Positions 36,081-40,733 of a stretch of 40,733 bases of DNA are shown here, piece after piece (position 1 is the first letter of the stretch; the number at the start of each line of letters is the position of its first letter). Made by a program: the position numbers and the translations under genes. The stretch lies in IMG/VR virus record IMGVR_UViG_3300030019_000076, positions 1-40,733 of that record, one strand, 5' to 3'. The notes under the pieces were generated by a model. The model saw only the letters and a program-made list of their open reading frames with translations. It was not told where the DNA came from and did not search any database. This stretch comes from a virus.

Positions 36081-37301
36081 CTACTTGGTCGGCAGGCCTC
36101 GGATGAGGCCGTGCTGGAGCTGCGACCCGTAGGCCAGGCCGATCTCGCCGTAGATCTGCGAGTCGTCTGAGGCACCGGTCTTGGCCAGTGCCTCCTCGAA
36201 GAGGACACCCTTACCGGGGATGCTGAGCAGCACCGGCTTGATGTCCGCCAGCGAGGCGAGCAGGATGGCGTCTCGGGGCATGGCGCGGTCGAGCATGATG
36301 TTCAGCGTCCCGAAGTCCGTGACCACCTGGTCGATGGCGACGTTACCGATCTTCTCACCGGAGACGATGGGGTTGGCCTTGCCATAGGCACTCGCGATCA
36401 TCGTCGAGATGGCGACCTTCTGGGTGCTGTTGACGATCAGGGTGCCCAGTCCGTCGGTCAGGCCACCGTTGTCAAACACCAGCTGACCGAACGAGTTGAA
36501 CGTCGGCAGATCGAGCGCTGTGGTCGTCAGGCTGTGGAACGCGATGCCGGACGCCACCGTTCCGACCGTGATGGCAGCGCCACCCTGCGTCGCAGCGACC
36601 TTGAAGGACACCGTGGTGCTGATGGACTGGACGTAGTACACCCGTCCAATGACGATGCCAGCCATCGCCTGCGCGGCGCTTGCCGGACCAACCTGCGTGA
36701 ACACGACACGGTCGTTCACAGCCAGCGAGTGTGCGCTCGCGGGAGTGATGGTGTCCGTGGCCGAACTCGCGTTCGAGTGCACGTTGGTACCGAGGTCGAC
36801 CAGGTTCGAGGTGACTGCCTGGAGGAGACCTCGGGTCCTACGTGCCGTGGTGTTGTCCGCAGGCTTGTAGTAGATGCCGTTGAGGAAGGACCAGTTGGCA
36901 TCCCGAGAGATCTGCTTCAGAGCCTGCTCGACCTGCCAGCTCTTCTCGTCGGTGACGGCGTTCTCGCCACCGCTGATGTTCAGCCCTGAGTACTGGCCGA
37001 CCGCAGCCTGCTTGGTGTAGGAGACAGAGACCTTCTCCTGGTGGATCTGGACGATGTTGTTGAAGCTGGTTCGGACACGCCCCTCGGCTCCAGGAGCAGT
37101 GGCGCCCTCGACTCGAGTGCGCTGATCCGGGTCACGGAGGTCATAGCCAGACCACTCGAACTCGACGCTGGTCGCCTGCGCACCCTGAGACAGGCTTCCG
37201 ATGGCTGACAGGAACGGCGTGTCGGCAGGGGTCAGCGCGAACAGGTCGCCGTGGTAGTTGGGGGTGTTGAACGTGGCGGAGATGCCGGTGATTCCGGACA
37301 T
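36081..37301 (-). CDS. Major capsid protein (SU10-like, DUF5309) with inserted domain
   Basis: This is a 406-residue coat protein of the SU10/DUF5309 type. The opening TFNTPNYHGDLFALTPADTPF (residues 10-30) is diagnostic, followed by VEFEWSGYDLRDPDQ and a helical spine (WQVEQALKQISRDANWSFLNG). An insertion of about 90 residues (roughly 170-262, HSLAVNDRVVF through YYVQSISTTVSFKV) looks like a small beta domain exposed on the capsid surface. The C-terminal part resumes the HK97-type fold (KVAISTMIASAYGKANPIVSG). A strong terminator follows the gene. Confidence 0.92.
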   Translation of the reverse strand: MSGITGISATFNTPNYHGDLFALTPADTPFLSAIGSLSQGAQATSVEFEWSGYDLRDPDQRTRVEGATAPGAEGRVRTSFNNIVQIHQEKVSVSYTKQAAVGQYSGLNISGGENAVTDEKSWQVEQALKQISRDANWSFLNGIYYKPADNTTARRTRGLLQAVTSNLVDLGTNVHSNASSATDTITPASAHSLAVNDRVVFTQVGPASAAQAMAGIVIGRVYYVQSISTTVSFKVAATQGGAAITVGTVASGIAFHSLTTTALDLPTFNSFGQLVFDNGGLTDGLGTLIVNSTQKVAISTMIASAYGKANPIVSGEKIGNVAIDQVVTDFGTLNIMLDRAMPRDAILLASLADIKPVLLSIPGKGVLFEEALAKTGASDDSQIYGEIGLAYGSQLQHGLIRGLPTK

Positions 37302-37328
37302 GTGGATTACTCCTTTGGCTGGTGAAGG

Positions 37329-38024
37329 CTAGCCACGTGCTGCGGCTGCCTTCTTCTGCTTGAGGCGGATGGACGTGCGGGTGTCGCCAGCCTTCTCTGC
37401 GGCGGCAATCTGTGCATCGATGTCGGGGAGTTCACCGGATCCACCGGCGTGGTCCACTGTGCTCGAGCCAACCACCGGGGCTGCCTTGAGTTTCGGGTTG
37501 TCAGTCACGGCCTTCTTGATGGCCGATCCTACCTTGCTCTGGAAGTCGGATGATGCCGGGTCCAGATCCGCCACGGTCGCCAGGAACGCGCGGGAGTCGA
37601 GGAGTGCTGCAGGGTCTGCATCGGAGGCTCCAGCTGACTTGTAGACAGCGAGCTCGGTGACCGCCTGCCTGGCGATGGTGTCTCGCTCCTGGAGCTGGGT
37701 CTGGAGCTGCTCGGCTGTGGGCTTCTCGCCCTCCTTCTTGATGCCGAGTGCGACTGCCAGCTTGTCCGTGAGCTGAGCGACAGCGTCGTCTGCTGCCTTC
37801 TGCTTGGCGTTGGTCCGCTCAGCACCGTTCTCCTTGCGGAGCTTGGCGATCTCGGCCTTCAGAACGGCCGGGTCGTCCGGCAGTTCGGTCTTGACCGGCT
37901 CCGCAGCGGGCTCCTCGGTCTTGACCGGCTCCGCAGCGGGCTCTGTTTGCGTGTCGCCATCGGCTTCGCCGCCAGCAGGCATGCTGAAGAAGCGCAGTCG
38001 TGGGTTCATCGTGTACCGCTTCAT
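37329..38024 (-). CDS. Capsid scaffold protein
   Basis: This is a 231-residue scaffold that shapes the prohead and is later removed. It is acidic and helical: an EPAAEPVKTE repeat, then KAEIAKLRKENGAERTNAKQ, a long coiled middle and a basic C-terminus (RTSIRLKQKKAAAARG) likely to bind the coat. ATG 38024 is chosen because GGAGG precedes it. The longer frame to 38081 is Arg-rich and lacks a ribosome site. It lies directly before the major capsid gene, as usual. Confidence 0.85.
   Translation of the reverse strand: MKRYTMNPRLRFFSMPAGGEADGDTQTEPAAEPVKTEEPAAEPVKTELPDDPAVLKAEIAKLRKENGAERTNAKQKAADDAVAQLTDKLAVALGIKKEGEKPTAEQLQTQLQERDTIARQAVTELAVYKSAGASDADPAALLDSRAFLATVADLDPASSDFQSKVGSAIKKAVTDNPKLKAAPVVGSSTVDHAGGSGELPDIDAQIAAAEKAGDTRTSIRLKQKKAAAARG
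37885..37944 (-). repeat. 30-base tandem duplication
   Basis: The 30-base unit at 37885-37914 is repeated at 37915-37944 with one difference, in frame within the scaffold gene. It encodes a duplicated EPAAEPVKTE linker. Confidence 0.95.
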
Positions 38025-38098
38025 TGATGGCCTCCAGGGCTCTCTGTGTATCCACTGCGGGCGCCAGGCCCGATGCGACATACCGTAGCGTACGTCTC

Positions 38099-38227
38099 AT
38101 GCTAGACGCCATCGGAATCCTTGGGATCCTCGTGATCCTGGTCCTCTCCATCACCCTGTCACTGGGTTACCTGGTCGTGCGGGCTGTCCGTGCCGATCTT
38201 TCAGCTCGGAGGAAGCATCGTTCCTGA
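38099..38227 (+). CDS. Small single-helix membrane protein on the opposite strand
   Basis: This is a 42-residue protein, the only rightward gene inside the late arm. IGILGILVILVLSITLSLGY is a clear membrane helix, followed by a basic tail (RADLSARRKHRS). It points at the endolysin gene, and both stops lie inside the shared hairpin at 38226-38279. There is no clear Shine-Dalgarno site. It may be a holin or antiholin partner of the endolysin, or another small membrane protein. Antisense control of the scaffold promoter region is also possible. Confidence 0.55.
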   Translation: MLDAIGILGILVILVLSITLSLGYLVVRAVRADLSARRKHRS

Positions 38228-38279
38228 GCACAAGAGAGCCCGGCCACCCATCACGCAGTGGCCGGGCTCTCTTGTGCTC
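38226..38279. terminator. Bidirectional terminator of endolysin and small membrane gene
   Basis: The 22-base arms at 38226-38247 and 38258-38279 are perfect reverse complements around a 10-base loop, with A- and T-containing outer ends. The stops of two convergent genes lie within the hairpin, at 38225-38227 and 38280-38278. Confidence 0.9.
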
Positions 38280-38910
38280 AGAGGATGATGCCGTACCCAG
38301 CGAGCTTGTCCGTTGTCTTCACACCGACGATGCCATCCGGAGTGAGCCCGGTACGTCGCTGGAACTCCTTGACGACAGCCTCAGTCTTGGGGCCGAACTT
38401 GCCGTCTGTGGTCAGCCTGGAGTAGGCGGGGAAGTGAGCATTGAGCCCACGCTGCAGGTTCTCAACCTGCGTCCCGCTGGTCCCGACACGCCACTCCTTG
38501 GCCGCCGACGGCTGCGGAGCGTGCGAGGGAACTGGGTCGATCGGGAGCTCCACACCGTTGAGGTCCTCAGTCCAGCCAAGGAGCGAGTACCCCCAGCCGG
38601 TCCATGTGCTGATTGGATATGTGGAGACGCGGCCGGTGGCGGAGTTGGTCGAACGGATCTTGCCGTTGCCGAGGTAGAGCGCAACGTGACCCGCAGCCAC
38701 CTTGGGGTGGGAGAAGAAGACCGGAGCCCCGATCGGAGCGTTCGAGAGATCGGGGTGCCTGAGGCCAGCGTGGTCCCAGGCTGCCTTCGCAGTGGCGTAC
38801 TTGGCAGAGACATCCCAGACCGTTCGCACGAACTGGAGACACTTGCCGCTGTACCCCTGGTTGATGTTGAGCGCGTTGGCTGCCGCTGCAGACCCTGATG
38901 CGGCCGTCAC
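38278..38910 (-). CDS. Endolysin: NlpC/P60 or CHAP-type peptidase with PG-binding domain
   Basis: This is a 210-residue lysin. The N-terminal half is a papain-like amidase or endopeptidase: C24 in YSGKCLQFVRTVWD and H75 in AAGHVALYLGNGKIRS are the probable catalytic pair. Residues about 140-208 are a peptidoglycan-binding domain (VENLQRGLNAHFPAYSRLTT, DGKFGPKTEAVVKEFQRRTG). No signal peptide is visible, so it needs a holin. The GTG at 38910 overlaps the stop of the preceding small gene. Its place between MuF and scaffold genes is unusual. A virion-associated hydrolase is an alternative. Confidence 0.83.
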   Translation of the reverse strand: MTAASGSAAAANALNINQGYSGKCLQFVRTVWDVSAKYATAKAAWDHAGLRHPDLSNAPIGAPVFFSHPKVAAGHVALYLGNGKIRSTNSATGRVSTYPISTWTGWGYSLLGWTEDLNGVELPIDPVPSHAPQPSAAKEWRVGTSGTQVENLQRGLNAHFPAYSRLTTDGKFGPKTEAVVKEFQRRTGLTPDGIVGVKTTDKLAGYGIIL

Positions 38911-39002
38911 TGCTCTGCGTCCTCGTCCTGGACACCGTCGGCAACAACGACGTCAGGCTCGATGTTGTCCTCCGGGTCCAGCTCAGGAGTGGTGTCACTC
39001 AT
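38907..39002 (-). CDS. Small acidic peptide gene
   Basis: This is a 31-residue acidic protein between the 61-residue gene and the endolysin, with overlapping start and stop on both sides. It starts MSDTTPELDPEDNIEPDVVV. No family is visible. It may be a translation coupler or a small regulator of the endolysin. The overlaps are the main evidence that it is translated. Confidence 0.55.
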   Translation of the reverse strand: MSDTTPELDPEDNIEPDVVVADGVQDEDAEQ

Positions 39003-39180
39003 GTGCTTCCACCTTCTCGATGTAGTTGCGGAACTCCTCGGGCAGTGCTGCCCAGGAGGGCTGTGGGTTGGAGTTCACCCAGTCTCGGATGCGCGTCTCC
39101 ATCGCGAAGCTGGCGCGCCAACTCCCGAGGATGTTACCACCGCGACCGAGCGCTGAGGCGATCCGTTTCGTAGTGTCCAT
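38995..39180 (-). CDS. Small hypothetical protein
   Basis: This is a 61-residue helical protein, MDTTKRIASALGRGGNILGS then FRNYIEKVEAHE at the end. It follows the MuF-like gene by nine bases and overlaps the next small gene. No family is evident. The Shine-Dalgarno site is weak, so translation may depend on ribosomes finishing the MuF-like gene. Confidence 0.65.
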   Translation of the reverse strand: MDTTKRIASALGRGGNILGSWRASFAMETRIRDWVNSNPQPSWAALPEEFRNYIEKVEAHE

Positions 39181-39189
39181 GCGCTCAGG

Positions 39190-40437
39190 CTAGCCGAACC
39201 GGCGTTGGGCTTCCCGATGCTGTGGACTTCCAGTACCAAACATGGTGGCTGCATTCCTGATCTTGTCTGCAGCCGACGGCCCAGTGACAGGCTTCGCAGG
39301 AGGAGGAGGCGTGATCAGCCGTTCTCGATCAGGTTGACGGGCGAGCCCTGTGCTCGCCACGTGCTCTCTGATGCTACCCTGCAGCGCGCGCACACGCTTC
39401 TTGGCTGCAGCCTGGACAGTAGGGGAGACCGCCTGCTCGGCGTCCGCCTTCGCTGCCCTGACCTGCCTCTCGAGCTCTCGCAACCGTGCTCGATCAGCCT
39501 CTGCCTGGGGGTCATAGGACTGCTGGTCAGACACGGCCGTCAACCCTGGCAGGTAGGCGACCTGACGGCACCTGCAGTTGGGATGCCGCCACCCATGAGA
39601 GCGAGCGTCGTCCAGTGTCCCCCGGACGTTTACCCACACCTCCTTGTCTGGATCAACTGCGCTGGGTACCTTGATGCGGCCTGTCGGTCCGCCGTCGACA
39701 CGGAGGATCATTCCAGACCACGCGCTGCACTCCTTGCAGGCACCGCTACCGACGATGATTGTGCACAGCCCAACACCAGCAGCCAACTGGGTCTGCTTGT
39801 GCTGCTCGTCCCATGCTCTCCTAGTCGCAGATCGAGTGCTCATCTCGACATAGGTACCGAGGTTCCACCGCTTGCCCGCCTTGTCAGTGAACCCTGTGAC
39901 GCCCTGCGCAACCAGCCTCTGCCACGCAGTCTTCTGCGCCACGCTGCTCGTGCTGACCCCCAAGAGCACGTCCTGCGCGGACTGCGCCGTGGCCTTCCGG
40001 TACACGTCGTCTGCCCAGCGCAGGATATTGGGGTGCACTGTGGTCAGCTGGCTGACGAGAGCCCCAGCAACAGCCTCTGCAGCCCGCTTGCTCCCCAGCA
40101 CCTGTCGCTGCATGATCACAGCCGTGCTCTCCTGTTTGAGAACCACGCCAGCAAGATCCCGCTGAGCAGCAGCATCGCCTAGCCCAGCCGCCTCACTGAG
40201 GACGATGTCAGCCATGGCTGGCATGGTGAGCCCCAGCCTCCGAACTTCGTCCTCGGCAGCCTTGCGGAGCTCCGACAGGCGGAGCGCTCTGACCACGTCG
40301 TCCGGATGTTGTCTCAACCCACGGCGAACCTGATCGAGGAGCCTGGCAGTAAGCCTGCTCTCAGTGCCCCGGTACATGGTGGCCAGCTCGACGCTGAGTT
40401 GGTCGAGCTGGTCCCGCTCCTGGTAGACACTGGGCAT
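39190..40437 (-). CDS. MuF-like minor capsid protein 2
   Basis: This is a 415-residue head protein of the phage minor capsid 2 / MuF type, encoded directly after the portal (shared base in TAATG). GACKECSAWSGMIL (C234, C237) and SHGWRHPNCRCRQVAYLPG (H285, C288, C290) are the typical metal-binding and closing motifs. The C-terminal 90 residues are charged and helical. These proteins sit inside the portal vertex or are ejected with DNA. The role here is inferred from family and position. Confidence 0.88.
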   Translation of the reverse strand: MPSVYQERDQLDQLSVELATMYRGTESRLTARLLDQVRRGLRQHPDDVVRALRLSELRKAAEDEVRRLGLTMPAMADIVLSEAAGLGDAAAQRDLAGVVLKQESTAVIMQRQVLGSKRAAEAVAGALVSQLTTVHPNILRWADDVYRKATAQSAQDVLLGVSTSSVAQKTAWQRLVAQGVTGFTDKAGKRWNLGTYVEMSTRSATRRAWDEQHKQTQLAAGVGLCTIIVGSGACKECSAWSGMILRVDGGPTGRIKVPSAVDPDKEVWVNVRGTLDDARSHGWRHPNCRCRQVAYLPGLTAVSDQQSYDPQAEADRARLRELERQVRAAKADAEQAVSPTVQAAAKKRVRALQGSIREHVASTGLARQPDRERLITPPPPAKPVTGPSAADKIRNAATMFGTGSPQHREAQRRFG

Positions 40438-40733
40438 TAGAAGACCGCAACAGGCGCAGCAGCCTGAGACAGCTCATCCGTGATGGCAGTGACCTCAGTC
40501 TTGATCTGATCGGGCGTCCAGTCTGGGTGGAGGGTGCGCACCTTGACCTCGATTGATGCTGCCCGAGCCTGGTCCAGCGCAAGCACGGTCTGCGCAGCTA
40601 CCAGGGGAGACTCCTGCAGAGAGTCGACGAAGTCCACGTTCGGGAGCTCGCTAACCTCAAGCCCAGCAGTGTTGTAGACACTCTGCTGGGTGAGCATCAG
40701 CTTGTGCAGCATTCTGGACAGCCGGGGCTTCTC
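40437..40733 (-). CDS. Portal protein, C-terminal part (5' end lies at 1-1398)
   Basis: This is the end of the portal gene that begins at 1398 and crosses the circular join. The frame is open from the right edge through the 147-base overlap and adds 50 residues beyond it, ending VAVF and TAA at 40439-40437. An internal ATG at 40712 makes it look like a separate 91-residue gene, but it is not one. The TAA shares a base with the ATG of the MuF-like gene, so the two are translationally coupled. The single overlap mismatch falls in an Arg codon and is silent. Confidence 0.88.
   Translation of the reverse strand, partial: EKPRLSRMLHKLMLTQQSVYNTAGLEVSELPNVDFVDSLQESPLVAAQTVLALDQARAASIEVKVRTLHPDWTPDQIKTEVTAITDELSQAAAPVAVF
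40587..40733. repeat. Terminal overlap, right copy
   Basis: This is the second copy of the 147-base overlap with positions 1-147. The first 126 bases are identical, position 127 of the repeat differs, and the last 20 bases are identical again. The portal reading frame enters here from the left edge of the window. Confidence 0.9.

Noticed and set aside
38024-38081. Longer scaffold start at 38081
   Set aside because: The extra 19 residues are Arg- and Trp-rich and lack a ribosome site. GGAGG precedes ATG 38024.
39205-40182. A 325-codon rightward open frame
   Set aside because: It is antisense to the MuF-like gene, which has intact CxxC and HPNCRC motifs.
1-40733. tRNA genes or CRISPR array
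   Set aside because: I saw no cloverleaf-like sequence with a CCA-adjacent acceptor and no regularly spaced repeat-spacer series.

Overview
The window is one complete, circularly permuted genome of a virulent, tailed, siphovirus-type bacteriophage, about 40.6 kb long. The first 147 bases recur at the right edge with one mismatch, and this overlap lies inside the portal gene, so the two edges join. The DNA is GC-rich with many GTG starts, strong AGGAGG ribosome sites and actinophage-like tail-chaperone, capsid and holin-type proteins. An actinobacterial host is therefore likely, but this is inferred from sequence style. I see no integrase, immunity repressor, tRNA or CRISPR array.

The map has two arms that diverge from one 509-base intergenic region (3211-3719) and converge on one hairpin (24853-24892). 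The leftward arm runs from 3210 down to 1, across the join to 40733, and on down to 24904. It holds small and large terminase, portal, MuF-like protein, endolysin, scaffold, SU10-type capsid, head-tail connectors, major tail protein, a frameshifted tail-assembly chaperone pair, tape measure, three minor tail proteins and a group of small membrane proteins that are holin candidates. The rightward arm (3720-24839) holds replication, nucleotide and DNA-modification genes. In order these are a VRR-NUC nuclease, SNF2-type helicase, Dam-like methylase, primase-helicase, Cas4-like exonuclease (DUF2800), MazG-like protein, deoxyribosyltransferase, Gp2.5-like SSB (DUF2815), family A DNA polymerase, a six-domain thymine hypermodification cassette, a second MazG-like protein, a Topo VI A-like Toprim protein and a DUF932 protein.

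The most interesting system is the hypermodification cassette at 14901-19940, directly behind the DNA polymerase. A thymidylate-synthase-like dUMP hydroxymethylase (fused to an Nmad1-like domain) should make 5-hydroxymethyl-dUMP. A P-loop 5-hmdU DNA kinase and a separate helical-domain partner should activate the base in DNA. An amino acid:DNA transferase should attach an amino acid, and a fold-type II PLP enzyme should trim or rearrange it. No radical SAM enzyme is present, so the final base is predicted to differ from that of the M6-type pathway.

Regulatory structure is also rich. The divergent region carries eight copies of a CGTTATTTGA-like motif and a 34-base imperfect dyad, suggesting an origin or operator complex. 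Eight early genes are preceded by a shared CGACACAACGA leader motif. Two early genes have GTAACG pairs spaced exactly 11 bases apart. A complete -1 frameshift signal (slippery site plus hairpin) lies in the tail chaperone gene.
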